From Treponema sp. (GTDB taxonomy: Bacteria; Spirochaetota; Spirochaetia; Treponematales; Treponemataceae), in contig JAEEKM010000204.1 of NCBI GenBank assembly GCA_016282455.1, forward strand, positions 1 to 14,189: 14,189 nt of DNA, written 5' to 3'. Positions 6,952 to 14,189 of this stretch are shown one piece after another (positions within the stretch are counted from its first letter, which is position 1; each line of letters opens with the position of its first letter). Below the pieces are notes generated by a model, which worked only from the letters and a program-made list of their open reading frames with translations, was not told where the DNA came from and did not search any database. The position numbers and the translations under genes are program-made.

Positions 6952-8064
6952 CTATTCAAAACAAATGTCGCTGTTTTCTATTACTTCTCCGTTACTGCGG
7001 CCGGAAGCAGCAATGATTGTGTTCTTTAATTCACGGACGTTACCGGGCCAGGACCAGGCATAAAGTTTTTCCAGTGCCAGTGGTGAAAGAGATTTACCAC
7101 ACTCAGCGGCAAATTTGTTTGCAAGAGGAATAATTTCTTCCCGCCTCTCTCTGAGGGGAGGAACAGTTACCACAATCACGCTTATTCTGTAATAAAGCTG
7201 TTTTCTAAAAAGACCTTCTTCCATCCGCTTTTTTAAATTCGCATCTGTTGCAAACATGAGTCTTGCATTAAATGCTATGGAAAGGGTACTTCCTGTTTTT
7301 CTAAAAGTTTTTGTGTCCAGCACCCCAAGAAGTTTTGCCTGATGTTCAAAAGGTAGTTCTGCAATTTCATCAAGAAAGAGCGTACCGTCCTGCGCTCTTG
7401 AAAAATATCCCTCCGTGTTTTCTGCTCCCGTAAAGGCTCCCTTAACAGTTCCATAAAGTTCGCTTGCAAGAAGAGTAAGATTTAATTCCGAAACTTTTAC
7501 TTCAACAAATTCTTTTTCTTTTCTTAAAGACATATCATGAATAATTCTTGCAGAATAATTTTTTCCACTCCCGCTTTCGCCCAGAAGAAGTACAGGTTCA
7601 TCACATTTAGCAGCCTGAGTCATTCGGTTAAGGTATTCTTTGTATGAGGAAGAGAAAGAAAGTTTTTCTTCATGAAAAAATTTATTTACTGTCTTTTCTT
7701 CAAGTGAAGTTTCATCGGCTGCATTTTCAATCAGGGAAAATAATTTTTTCACATCTGAACTTTTAAAAATCAGTATGGAAAGAATTTCTGGAAATAAAAA
7801 AGAAAGGGTTAATAGTGATTTCCGTTTTGTAAAAAGCAGGACAATATTTTCTTTAGGAGACAGGACTTCACAAAAAGAGGCAAGCTGAATTTCTGAAAAT
7901 GAAATTCCATCAAGAAGAAGAATGCCTCCCTGGTAAAGAAAATCCTTTAATTCAGAAAGACTTTTCCTTCCATGTGAAAAAGAATTTTCTACTGCAAGAT
8001 TTTTCGCAGCCCAGAGAATGATTTCCCTGTTTTCTGAAAAGAGAAAAATGTTTTTTCCATGCAT
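6952..8064 (-). CDS. Sigma-54 activator with degenerate receiver and no DNA-binding domain
   Basis: A 370-residue enhancer-binding-protein homologue. Residues 1-115 resemble a receiver domain: Glu11, Asp52 in LLLDG, Thr79 and Lys101 sit at NtrC-like spacings, but the usual acidic pair is reduced to one residue. The AAA+ domain is well preserved: GESGSGK (162-168), the sigma-54 loop GAFTGA (209-214), Walker B LFLDE (Asp232, Glu233), arginine-rich FRKQLYYRI, and WPGNVREL near the end. The protein stops about 30 residues after that motif, so the Fis-type helix-turn-helix is absent, as known for FlgR of Helicobacter. It probably activates RpoN-dependent promoters from solution, or is brought to DNA by a partner. 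It is the last gene of the minus-strand operon, 16 nt after the TagA-like gene; an inverted repeat fills that gap. Confidence 0.85.
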   Translation of the reverse strand: MHGKNIFLFSENREIILWAAKNLAVENSFSHGRKSLSELKDFLYQGGILLLDGISFSEIQLASFCEVLSPKENIVLLFTKRKSLLTLSFLFPEILSILIFKSSDVKKLFSLIENAADETSLEEKTVNKFFHEEKLSFSSSYKEYLNRMTQAAKCDEPVLLLGESGSGKNYSARIIHDMSLRKEKEFVEVKVSELNLTLLASELYGTVKGAFTGAENTEGYFSRAQDGTLFLDEIAELPFEHQAKLLGVLDTKTFRKTGSTLSIAFNARLMFATDANLKKRMEEGLFRKQLYYRISVIVVTVPPLRERREEIIPLANKFAAECGKSLSPLALEKLYAWSWPGNVRELKNTIIAASGRSNGEVIENSDICFE

Positions 8065-8081
8065 TCACTTGCCGGGTGAAT
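8063..8081. repeat. Short perfect inverted repeat between the TagA-like and activator genes
   Basis: ATTCAC (8063-8068) and GTGAAT (8076-8081) flank a 7-nt loop. The arms overlap the start codon of the activator gene and the first base of the upstream stop. It could form a small hairpin affecting translation of the activator, or be a chance palindrome. It is too weak and too poor in following T to be a terminator. Confidence 0.35.
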
Positions 8082-8815
8082 CAGCTCTTTTTGAAAATCC
8101 TGTACCACACAAGTAAAATTATATACCAGATGTAGGGAAAAAGTAAGAAAATTTTTAAGGGGTTGTGAAGGATTTCATGCCAGATTTCAAGCCCTTTATT
8201 AAAGACCTCTTCACTTACTCTTTTAATTCTTTCGGAGAAAATACCTATTACATCACGGTAGTAAAGGAAAATGCTTCCTGAAAATTTTTCACGGCGGTTG
8301 TAGGCCCAGCAGTCTTTTTCACGAATGCCTTCGCTAACAAGAACCAGAGAAGGAGAAGCTTTTCTGATTGCTTCCACAACATCCCCTTCAACGCTTTTTG
8401 GATAGTAACCAACGTAACGGCCAACAATACGCAGTCCGCTAAAAGTGCGGCGAACATTACTTTCTGCGGCCATGAGAGTTTTTTTTCTTCCACCCAGCAT
8501 GTAAAGGGATTTGTAGTGATTTTCAAGGGCAGTAAGAATACTTATTACGGCTGTAAAGGGATTGTACCTGCAGGGAACATTTTTTTTAAGGAAGCGGGCG
8601 CCCCGTAGAATGCTTTTTGAAACAGGGAGTACAAGGTCTGCTTCACGAACGCACTGAGCATAATCACTCTTACCCCTGGCACGAAGAAGATCCCACACAG
8701 AAAGAAAAACAACCTGTTTGGTACCGGGACGTGAAATAAGCTCCATCACCTGCTTTTCCATATCCTGTGGCTGAAGAATGTCAACCGGAACCCCCAGAAC
8801 ATCTATTCTCTGCAT
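8081..8815 (-). CDS. Degenerate WecG/TagA/CpsF-fold glycosyltransferase-like protein
   Basis: A 244-residue protein with the overall pattern of the WecG/TagA/CpsF family (VLGVPVDIL, READLVLP, LYMLGGRKKT, a later SLVLVSEG...W...NRREKF stretch), which normally transfers N-acetylmannosamine or similar sugars to a lipid-linked acceptor. Key family positions are changed: PDGxG, holding the catalytic Asp, is here PVSKS (64-68); the T/N substrate motif is FLSVW; PKQE is REKD. A hydrophobic C-terminal helix (FLLFPYIWYIILLVWY) would bind the membrane. Catalysis by the known mechanism seems unlikely. The ATG at 8815 has GGAGG 7 nt upstream, whereas the in-frame TTG at 8821 is too close to it. It overlaps the end of rsmE by 13 nt. 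Confidence 0.75.
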   Translation of the reverse strand: MQRIDVLGVPVDILQPQDMEKQVMELISRPGTKQVVFLSVWDLLRARGKSDYAQCVREADLVLPVSKSILRGARFLKKNVPCRYNPFTAVISILTALENHYKSLYMLGGRKKTLMAAESNVRRTFSGLRIVGRYVGYYPKSVEGDVVEAIRKASPSLVLVSEGIREKDCWAYNRREKFSGSIFLYYRDVIGIFSERIKRVSEEVFNKGLEIWHEILHNPLKIFLLFPYIWYIILLVWYRIFKKS

Positions 8816-9633
8816 AGCCAATCCTCCCTCTCAAAGACTGCCGTTTGTAATGCGGACAAACCGTAAAGTGCAGCAGTCTCACATCGTAGTATATTCGTTA
8901 AAAAATGTACACTCACAAAGCCTGCTTTTTGCAAGAGGGATATTTCTTCCGGAGAAATGCCTCCCTCCGCTCCTACCACAAGAGCAGCCCTCTTTATTTT
9001 TCCATCACATTTTTTTTCTGCTTCTTTTACCGCCTGATGCATGGAAACTGTTTCCTTAGTCATCTCATAAAGGGTAACTGCAAGCTGGCCTTCTGAACTT
9101 TCTTCATTTTCTTTCCACAGGGAAACTGCCTCATCCAGGGAAGAAAGAGGATGAACACAGGTTTCTACAGGAGAGCCGCTCTGTTCTCTTGCTTCTGTAA
9201 TAATTCTTTTCCAGCGTTCACCATCCGGAGCACTTTGTTTTTTTGCAGAATCATTATTTCCTTTTTGAGAAAACTGCCCTGCCACTGGAATAAAATGTGA
9301 AACTCCGCATTCAGTTGCCTGGCGTAAAATCAATTCCATCTTAGCGGGTTTTGCCACAAACTGAAAGAGCCATATTTCTACCGAAGGTTTTTCTGAAAGA
9401 GGATTTGCATGAAGGTCTTGTGCAAGCGGACCTGCCACCTGAAGGACAAGAGTTTTTTTTGCAGCATCCACAGAAGCAAGGGTCATGCCCTGAAGTTCCC
9501 CGCCTGGAAGACGAACATACATCATATCTCCGGGACGGGCACGAAGCACTGCGGTAAGGTAATGATATTTTTTTCCGCTTACGGTAAGAGTGCCCTGGGA
9601 ATCAAGTTCTGTTTCAGAAACAAACTGCCTCAT
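8803..9633 (-). CDS. rsmE: 16S rRNA (uracil(1498)-N3)-methyltransferase RsmE
   Basis: A 276-residue enzyme, slightly longer than the usual 240-250. It has an N-terminal PUA-like domain (residues 1-75, with HYLTAVLRARPGD) and a C-terminal SPOUT knot. Family motifs are ITEAREQSGSP, VGAEGGISPEE (Gly221-Gly225 core) and LTNILRCETAALYGLSAL, matching LGxRILRxETA. It methylates N3 of U1498 in the decoding region of 16S rRNA with S-adenosylmethionine. The extra length comes from a Glu/Ser-rich insertion around residues 120-175. Its ATG overlaps the stop of the protease gene as TAATG, so translation is coupled. Confidence 0.93.
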   Translation of the reverse strand: MRQFVSETELDSQGTLTVSGKKYHYLTAVLRARPGDMMYVRLPGGELQGMTLASVDAAKKTLVLQVAGPLAQDLHANPLSEKPSVEIWLFQFVAKPAKMELILRQATECGVSHFIPVAGQFSQKGNNDSAKKQSAPDGERWKRIITEAREQSGSPVETCVHPLSSLDEAVSLWKENEESSEGQLAVTLYEMTKETVSMHQAVKEAEKKCDGKIKRAALVVGAEGGISPEEISLLQKAGFVSVHFLTNILRCETAALYGLSALQTAVFEREDWLCRE

Positions 9634-11108
9634 TATTTTTCTTGTGCCGTCTCTTCTTTCTGCGCCATTACTTCTGCCTGAAGTTCCTTTAAGGTTTTAG
9701 AAGTTTCAAGAAGTTTTTCAAAATCTTCTTCTTCAAAAATCTTAAGTGCCTCAGTGAGCTGAACATCATAATCAAGATCGTAAAGCATTGCAGGACGTGT
9801 TCTGTAAACTTCATTGCGGATAAGTTTTCTTAAAACCCGTTCACTAAGGGCGTAGTCTTTTGCAAGAACTTCCGCATAGTCTGCAATATCTTTTTCTGTC
9901 ATTCCTTCATGGGCTTCTACGTATTCATTTATTTTTGAACTTTCCATGAGGGCAACAAAAGCTTCATCTTCTTCCGTAGTGAACTCAGGAAACTTTACTT
10001 CTCTGTCGGGAACGATTCCGATTTTATCAATGTTTGTGTCGCTGGGAGAATAGTAGCGGGCCACGGTGATTTTAAATCCGTCTTCATTTACAAGACCGCG
10101 TGGAATCTGAACGCTTCCCTTGCCGTAAGTTTTTTCGCCCACAAGATATGCAACTTTTGTGTCCTTGAGTGAACCGCTTAAAATTTCACTTGCAGAAGCA
10201 GATGCTCCGTTTATGAGAACAATCACTGGTATTCCCTTTACGGTAGTTTTATCTGCACTGGCTTTGTAAACGGTATTCTCGTAGGAAATGCGGCTCTTTG
10301 TAGAAACAATGGGACCTTCGTCAATAAACTTATTTGCAATATCTACTGCACTTGCCAAAAGTCCGCCGCCGTTATTGCGGATGTCAACAATGAGGGAGTC
10401 ATAATGTTTTTCTTTAAATGAATCAATCGCTTCCTGTACGTGACGGGCGGTATTTGTAGAAAAACTGCTCAGTTTAATGTAGCCGGTGTGAGTGTCTTCA
10501 ATCATGCCGAATTTTACGGTGGGGTTTTCAATCACTGCCCTGACAAGAGTCCGGGTAAACTCAAGTTTTCTTCCGCGGCGGATTGTAACGTCAACACTTT
10601 CGCCAACTGTTCCACGAAGCATGTTGAGCACTTCTTCCATGCTGATTGTGTCCGTGTCTACGTCGTTTATTTTGATGATTAAATCGCCTGCCTGAATACC
10701 GGCTTTTTCTCCGGGAGAACCTTCTATGGGCTGGGCAACTTCTACATACGCAGGTTTTTCCGGGGTAGAAGCGGCAGGTTTAGTAATCTGAAGTCCAACT
10801 CCGCCAAAATTACCGACAGTTGTGTCAGAAATACTTCTCCAGTCAGCCTTGTCCATGTAAACGGAATAGGGGTCATCCAGACTTTCCAGCATGCCTCTAA
10901 GGGCGCCTTCATATAACTTTTCAGGCGGCACTTCTTCCACATACTGCTGCTGAATGTAATAAAAAAGCTGATTTATAACTTCCAGATACTGACGCTGTTT
11001 TCTTTCGCTGGAGATAGCGGTTTGTGATGAAGACTGGGCAAAACACACAGAAGTTGCAAAAGCCAGCTCAAATACCATCACTGCGGACCAGAATCGTTTT
11101 CCACTCAT
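9633..11108 (-). CDS. ctpA: S41-family carboxyl-terminal processing protease
   Basis: Starting at the ATG at 11108, it encodes 491 residues: signal peptide MSGKRFWSAVMVFELAFATS ending near CFAQ, an N-terminal helical region, a PDZ domain (about 80-175, with FGGVGLQI and SPGEKAGIQAGDLIIKIN), and the S41 protease domain. The catalytic Ser is probably Ser305 in the ASASASE run, with Lys330 in TYGKGS; the 25-residue spacing equals that of Prc/CtpA enzymes. A Glu-rich C-terminal tail of about 110 residues follows. It acts in the periplasm, trimming or degrading proteins from the C-terminus. A GTG six bases upstream is in frame, but the promoter geometry favours 11108. It is the first gene of the operon with rsmE, the TagA-like gene and the activator. 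The symbol is assigned by family. Confidence 0.93.
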   Translation of the reverse strand: MSGKRFWSAVMVFELAFATSVCFAQSSSQTAISSERKQRQYLEVINQLFYYIQQQYVEEVPPEKLYEGALRGMLESLDDPYSVYMDKADWRSISDTTVGNFGGVGLQITKPAASTPEKPAYVEVAQPIEGSPGEKAGIQAGDLIIKINDVDTDTISMEEVLNMLRGTVGESVDVTIRRGRKLEFTRTLVRAVIENPTVKFGMIEDTHTGYIKLSSFSTNTARHVQEAIDSFKEKHYDSLIVDIRNNGGGLLASAVDIANKFIDEGPIVSTKSRISYENTVYKASADKTTVKGIPVIVLINGASASASEILSGSLKDTKVAYLVGEKTYGKGSVQIPRGLVNEDGFKITVARYYSPSDTNIDKIGIVPDREVKFPEFTTEEDEAFVALMESSKINEYVEAHEGMTEKDIADYAEVLAKDYALSERVLRKLIRNEVYRTRPAMLYDLDYDVQLTEALKIFEEEDFEKLLETSKTLKELQAEVMAQKEETAQEK

Positions 11109-11144
11109 GGGCACATTCTACCATATATGGGCTATTTTGGTCAA
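11109..11144 (-). promoter_or_regulatory. Promoter of the protease operon, apparently leaderless
   Basis: TTGACC (11144-11139) and TAGAAT (11120-11115) are 18 nt apart on the minus strand. Only GTGCCC separates the -10 from the ATG at 11108, so the predicted start site is the A of the ATG. No ribosome-binding site is present there. This is the strongest of three similar cases in the window. Confidence 0.6.
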
Positions 11145-11188
11145 AGGAGAGAGATTGGAGAAATTTGACATTTTTGTACTATGACTGA

Positions 11189-11217
11189 TTGATTTTTTTA
11201 CCATTAGGGATTAGAAT
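11189..11217 (+). promoter_or_regulatory. Probable sigma-70 promoter of the 11255 operon
   Basis: TTGATT (11189-11194) and TAGAAT (11212-11217) are 17 nt apart. A start near 11224 would leave a leader of about 31 nt with a G-rich ribosome-binding site (GGTGGGG) before the ATG at 11255. A second perfect TTGACA at 11165-11170 lacks a convincing -10. Confidence 0.55.
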
Positions 11218-11254
11218 AAAGATATCGAATTACGCACTTTTGGTGGGGAAGCGC

Positions 11255-12064
11255 ATGGACAACGAAAAAATCAAAGAAATTCTCCTTAATATTCAAGAGA
11301 GCGAACTTGAATTTTCTGTTGTAATGACAGGAAAAGAAAGCAAGCGTGTTAACGGTCTTTACAAGCCGGAAACAAGGGAGATTCTTCTTCACAATAAAAA
11401 TTTTCACACCGACAACGAATTGATTTATACTGCAATTCATGAATATACCCATCATCTTATAAACGAAGAGCAGATTCAGGCTAACGGCGGAAGGGAACCA
11501 CCCCATCAGGCAAGAAGCCATACAAATTATTTCTGGGCCAAGTTCCATGCCCTGCTTGAAACAGCAAGCGACAAGGGCTATTACAAACTGGACATCTCCA
11601 CTTCTCCGGAACTGGATGCCCTTACAAAAGAAATAAGGGAAAAATATATTGCCCCCAACGGCCACCTCATGCGCGAGTTCGGACAAAAACTCATTCAGGC
11701 CCATGCCCTCTGCGAAGCGGCAAACATCCGCTACGAAGATTATCTTGACCGCATACTGTAGCTGCCCCGCACCACTGCCCATTCTGTAACGCAGGTTGGA
11801 ATGCTTCCCGCAGACAATGAGGAACTGGGTTTTGACAACATGAAAATTCTTGCAGGCATTAAAAAACCTGACGAAAGAAATAAAGCCCAGGATGCAATCA
11901 AACAGGGTAAGAGTCCAGACAGTGTAATTGCCATGATGAAAAAGAAGGCAGAAAAGGTTGACCCGAGACAGAAACTTGAAAAAGAAAAAGCCCGTCTCAC
12001 AAAGACAATAGATGAACTCAAGACCCGCCTTGAATATGTGGAGGAAAGCCTTGCGAATCTTTAA
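11255..12064 (+). pseudogene. HEYTH zincin-like gene interrupted by an in-frame TAG
   Basis: The ATG at 11255 opens 168 codons ending in TAG (11759-11761), but the same frame continues without another stop to 12064. Joined across the TAG it would be 269 residues. The first part has AIHEYTHHLI, an HExxH zinc-metallopeptidase-like motif with no third ligand I can place confidently. The second part (LPRTTAHSVTQVG..., GFDNMKILAGIKKPDERNKA, a GKSPDS motif, then a Lys/Glu coiled coil) looks like normal coding sequence and flows directly from the first. I read this as one gene split by a nonsense change; alternatives are stop-codon read-through, reinitiation at the ATG at 11801, or a sequencing error. 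It has no signal peptide, so it acts in the cytoplasm. The next gene starts inside its 3' end. Confidence 0.6.
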
Positions 12065-12953
12065 TAAACTCAGTGCATTTGTTTGCACCACCGCAGTTAT
12101 ATGCGCATCTTCCCTTGCATTCGCACAGGATATTACCATGCCCACTATGCCTACAATTTCTTCTCCGACCATGGGCGGCAGTTTTTACGCACCTTCACAG
12201 AGCATGCCCTACCTCCGCCCCGCACAGAGCGGCACTTCTGAAAAGAAAAGCACAAATAATACCCAGACTGGAAATGCAGCCCCAAAACAGGAACAGAAAC
12301 AGGCCAGTAAACTCACCGCAAGTGAAATTGCAACAATGGGAAACATGGGGCTTTTAAACGGTCTTAATTCCGTTTACAGCAGCAGAAGTTACTTAAGCGG
12401 CGAAATTGACGTTAACGAAAAAGAAACAAATAACCTGCTGCGCCAGATTCTGACTGAAATGGAAAACATTCAGGAACAGAACAAAGAGGCAACTGATGCG
12501 GCAGAAAAAGAAGCCGTCTCCAACACTCCAGCCCAGAACATTGTTACTCCAAACGCAAGACCTGTAAGTGCAAAAGAAAACGCAGCCCACTCAAGACTCC
12601 TTCGCTTTAACGTTAACGGTTATGATGTTCTCAAAACCTGCCGCACCGTTTATATCTCCGACATGCATTCAGACGGTTCCTTCCTTGTTACAGGCGACAG
12701 AAAATATCTGAGTGACGGAAAAGTACGCAACGAAACTTTCCATGTTCTTTTTACAACTGACAAAACAAAGGACAACAGTTCCCTTTACAAGGCAGCCGCC
12801 GAAGTGAACCAGGACTACTTTAATCAGTATTCCTTCCTTTACGAACTTTCACGCCGCAACGACCTTACTGCATTCCGCACGGGAAACCTTGTTACCATGA
12901 AAACCAGCGACCCCCAGTGGAAACTTGATATGCTCATTGATTTGGGTGAGTAA
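12051..12953 (+). CDS. Secreted protein of unknown function, TTG start
   Basis: The TTG at 12051 is chosen because GGAGG lies six bases before it (12040-12044) and it yields a clean signal peptide: MRIFNKLSAFVCTTAVICAS then SLAFAQ, cleaved after AFA. An upstream ATG at 12036 in frame overlaps that ribosome-binding site. The mature protein of about 275 residues has a Met/Pro/Thr/Ser-rich stretch, an Asn/Gln/Lys-rich linker, a Glu-rich helix (about 125-165, likely coiled coil) and a C-terminal globular part with RLLRFNVNGYDVLKTCRTVY and FHVLFTTD. I do not recognise the family. It overlaps the preceding frame by 14 nt and ends 1 nt before rsmG, so it is translated within the operon. Confidence 0.75.
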   Translation: MRIFNKLSAFVCTTAVICASSLAFAQDITMPTMPTISSPTMGGSFYAPSQSMPYLRPAQSGTSEKKSTNNTQTGNAAPKQEQKQASKLTASEIATMGNMGLLNGLNSVYSSRSYLSGEIDVNEKETNNLLRQILTEMENIQEQNKEATDAAEKEAVSNTPAQNIVTPNARPVSAKENAAHSRLLRFNVNGYDVLKTCRTVYISDMHSDGSFLVTGDRKYLSDGKVRNETFHVLFTTDKTKDNSSLYKAAAEVNQDYFNQYSFLYELSRRNDLTAFRTGNLVTMKTSDPQWKLDMLIDLGE

Positions 12954-12954
12954 G

Positions 12955-13620
12955 ATGACAGAAAAACTTATTCAGGGAGCAGAAAAACTTTCCCTTAACC
13001 TAAGCGCCGGCCAGCTTGATTCTCTTGAAACCTACATACAGTGCGTGCTGGATTTTAACAAGACCTATAACCTTATGAAAGCAGACTCTGCAGATGAACT
13101 TGCCGTAAACCATGTGCTGGATTCTCTTGCAGGAGTAAAAACCCTTTCTTCGCTTATGGAAGAACTCACTTCCGCCGGCGCAGACACTCCCCTTTCCATC
13201 TGTGACGTTGGTTCCGGCGGCGGTTGTCCAGGCATACCACTTTCTGTTGCTTTTCCACAGGCTTCATTTACCCTTATTGAACGCATGGAAAAAAGATGTG
13301 ATTTCCTAAATGATGCAATTTCCCGCATGAAACTTACAAACGTTAAAGTCTGCTGTGCCCAGGCAAACACTGTTCCCAAAGCAAACTTTGACCTTGCAGT
13401 TTTCCGTGCCTTTCATCCCTTTGATCCAAAAATTACAAAACTTCTCATGGGCCTTATAAAAAAAGACGGTTACCTTATGGCATATAAAGCCCGAGAAGAA
13501 AAAATCAAGGCAGAGATGGAAGCAGTTTCTTTTATGATTCCCCACTACCAGCGCATTCCCATTACGGTTCCTTTTTTAGAAGACCACGAGAGAAATCTGG
13601 TAGTAGTAAAAAAAGACTGA
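12955..13620 (+). CDS. rsmG: 16S rRNA (guanine(527)-N7)-methyltransferase RsmG
   Basis: A 221-residue Rossmann-fold methyltransferase that modifies N7 of G527 in 16S rRNA. The S-adenosylmethionine-binding motif is DVGSGGGCPGIPL (from Asp84), followed by LIERMEKRCDFL, the family's second cofactor strand with an acidic residue, and VFRAFHPF in place of the usual ARAVA-type motif. An N-terminal helical segment with YIQCVLDFNKTYNL matches the family's L...NKxxNLT start. The ATG at 12955 lies 1 nt after the stop of the upstream gene with GGTGAG as the likely ribosome-binding site. It is the last gene of the plus-strand operon. Losing RsmG typically gives low-level streptomycin resistance in other bacteria. 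Confidence 0.93.
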   Translation: MTEKLIQGAEKLSLNLSAGQLDSLETYIQCVLDFNKTYNLMKADSADELAVNHVLDSLAGVKTLSSLMEELTSAGADTPLSICDVGSGGGCPGIPLSVAFPQASFTLIERMEKRCDFLNDAISRMKLTNVKVCCAQANTVPKANFDLAVFRAFHPFDPKITKLLMGLIKKDGYLMAYKAREEKIKAEMEAVSFMIPHYQRIPITVPFLEDHERNLVVVKKD

Positions 13621-13634
13621 CTGTTTTACTTTTT
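13605..13634. terminator. Weak candidate bidirectional terminator
   Basis: AGTAAAA (13605-13611) and TTTTACT (13624-13630) form a 7-bp AT-rich inverted repeat followed by a T-rich run, at the convergent end of rsmG and the barrel gene. With so little GC in the stem this is only suggestive. Confidence 0.25.
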
Positions 13635-13646
13635 AATTCTCAATTA

Positions 13647-14189
13647 CTAAAAGCGTCCACTTCCCAAACTGAAGTTAAGTTTTAATGCTACATCAGGTTT
13701 ATTTTCCCAGTCGCTCCAGCTTATGTAAGGACCGCAGGAAAGACTCAGTTCTTTTATGGGACTGTAAGTTAAATCTGCCGAAAGAAGAGCCGTGTAGGGA
13801 TTGGGTACTTTTCCAGAAGATAATACAGTCTGTGCTTCTGTAAGAGTGGTAGGAAGGGCATCTTTTCCAAAGTTAAATAAACCTAAAATATTTGCAGTAA
13901 GGCTTGTGCTTCCAATACGTCCAAAGTTCACAAGGGCTGCAAGATTGTGTCCCTTTGTAGAATACTGACTGTCATCACTGTTTCCGTCATAATAATACTG
14001 AAGGGCGTAAGTGATAAGATGAGTTTTGTCGGTGTAGCGTGCCCCTGCCGTAGCCTGGAAAATGTGAGTTTTTTCGTCCCAGTCGTCAGGTTTTTCTTTC
14101 CATTCCTTTGCATTTCCGTGGCGGTAAACTCCCTCTGCAAAAACATTCACTCTGGAAGCATTTACTGCGCCGTTTGCAGTAAGCACGGA
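13647..14189 (-). CDS. Outer-membrane beta-barrel protein, C-terminal part
   Basis: The frame is open through the right edge (the GTG at 14186 is internal), so only about 180 C-terminal residues are seen. They show alternating polar and hydrophobic strands with Tyr and Phe girdle residues, such as HLITYALQYYYDG and NLAALVNFG, then ALLSADLTYSP and LSLSCGPYISW. The protein ends in LNFSLGSGRF with a terminal Phe, the signature recognised by the barrel assembly machinery. The turns are Asp/Asn-rich. No specific family is recognised; spirochaetes carry many such barrel porin-like proteins. It is convergent with rsmG. Confidence 0.7.
   Translation of the reverse strand, partial: SVLTANGAVNASRVNVFAEGVYRHGNAKEWKEKPDDWDEKTHIFQATAGARYTDKTHLITYALQYYYDGNSDDSQYSTKGHNLAALVNFGRIGSTSLTANILGLFNFGKDALPTTLTEAQTVLSSGKVPNPYTALLSADLTYSPIKELSLSCGPYISWSDWENKPDVALKLNFSLGSGRF

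Noticed and set aside
11759..11761. TAG as a pyrrolysine codon
   Set aside because: Pyrrolysine use is not expected in this group, and nothing in the window (pyl genes or a recoding element) supports it. A nonsense change or ordinary read-through is simpler.
11204..12172. Long (322-codon) minus-strand open frame opposite the split zincin-like gene
   Set aside because: Its translation is rich in Cys and Phe, as expected from the antisense of Lys/Glu-rich coding sequence. It has no recognisable domain and overlaps two plus-strand frames with good starts and a plausible product.

Overview
The window looks like a chromosomal segment of a host-associated spirochaete, most likely Treponema. This is inferred from moderately AT-rich DNA, several secreted or lipid-anchored proteins with relaxed signal peptides, an outer-membrane barrel ending in Phe, and the general gene mix. 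No rRNA or tRNA gene, CRISPR array or complete mobile element is visible.

Left region (1-2986), accessory: an operon encodes a double-AAA ATPase, open through the left edge and so partial, then a small coiled-coil protein of unknown function. A strong ribosome-binding site and ATG follow, but that third frame ends after 25 codons. It runs head-on into the opposite-strand remnant of a type II toxin-antitoxin module (RelB/DinJ-like antitoxin tail and YafQ-like toxin head, joined by a TAATG overlap). Both frames break down at the same place (about 2830-2842), which reads as a recombination or deletion scar at the edge of an accessory block.

Region 2987-6183: a DUF6174-like lipoprotein (minus) diverges from a large secreted YD/RHS-type repeat protein (plus), each with a recognisable promoter. 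The repeat protein converges on a short-chain dehydrogenase (minus).

Region 6184-11254, housekeeping: a TrmJ-type tRNA methyltransferase (plus) diverges from the dehydrogenase and converges on a four-gene minus-strand operon read from 11108 downwards. The operon encodes an S41 carboxyl-terminal processing protease, RsmE, a degenerate WecG/TagA/CpsF-fold protein and a sigma-54 activator without a DNA-binding domain. The genes overlap or nearly touch.

Region 11255-13620: a plus-strand operon holds a gene with an HEYTH zincin-like motif that is cut by an in-frame TAG, a secreted protein of unknown function starting at TTG, and rsmG. The window ends in the 3' part of an outer-membrane beta-barrel gene on the minus strand.

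The points most worth checking are the double truncation at about 2835, the in-frame TAG at 11759, three genes whose -10-like hexamer lies exactly 6 nt before the ATG (possible leaderless mRNAs), and the two divergent family members, TagA-like and HTH-less activator, side by side. No complete new system is demonstrated. The nearest candidate is the double-AAA ATPase operon, whose start lies outside the window and whose end appears lost.
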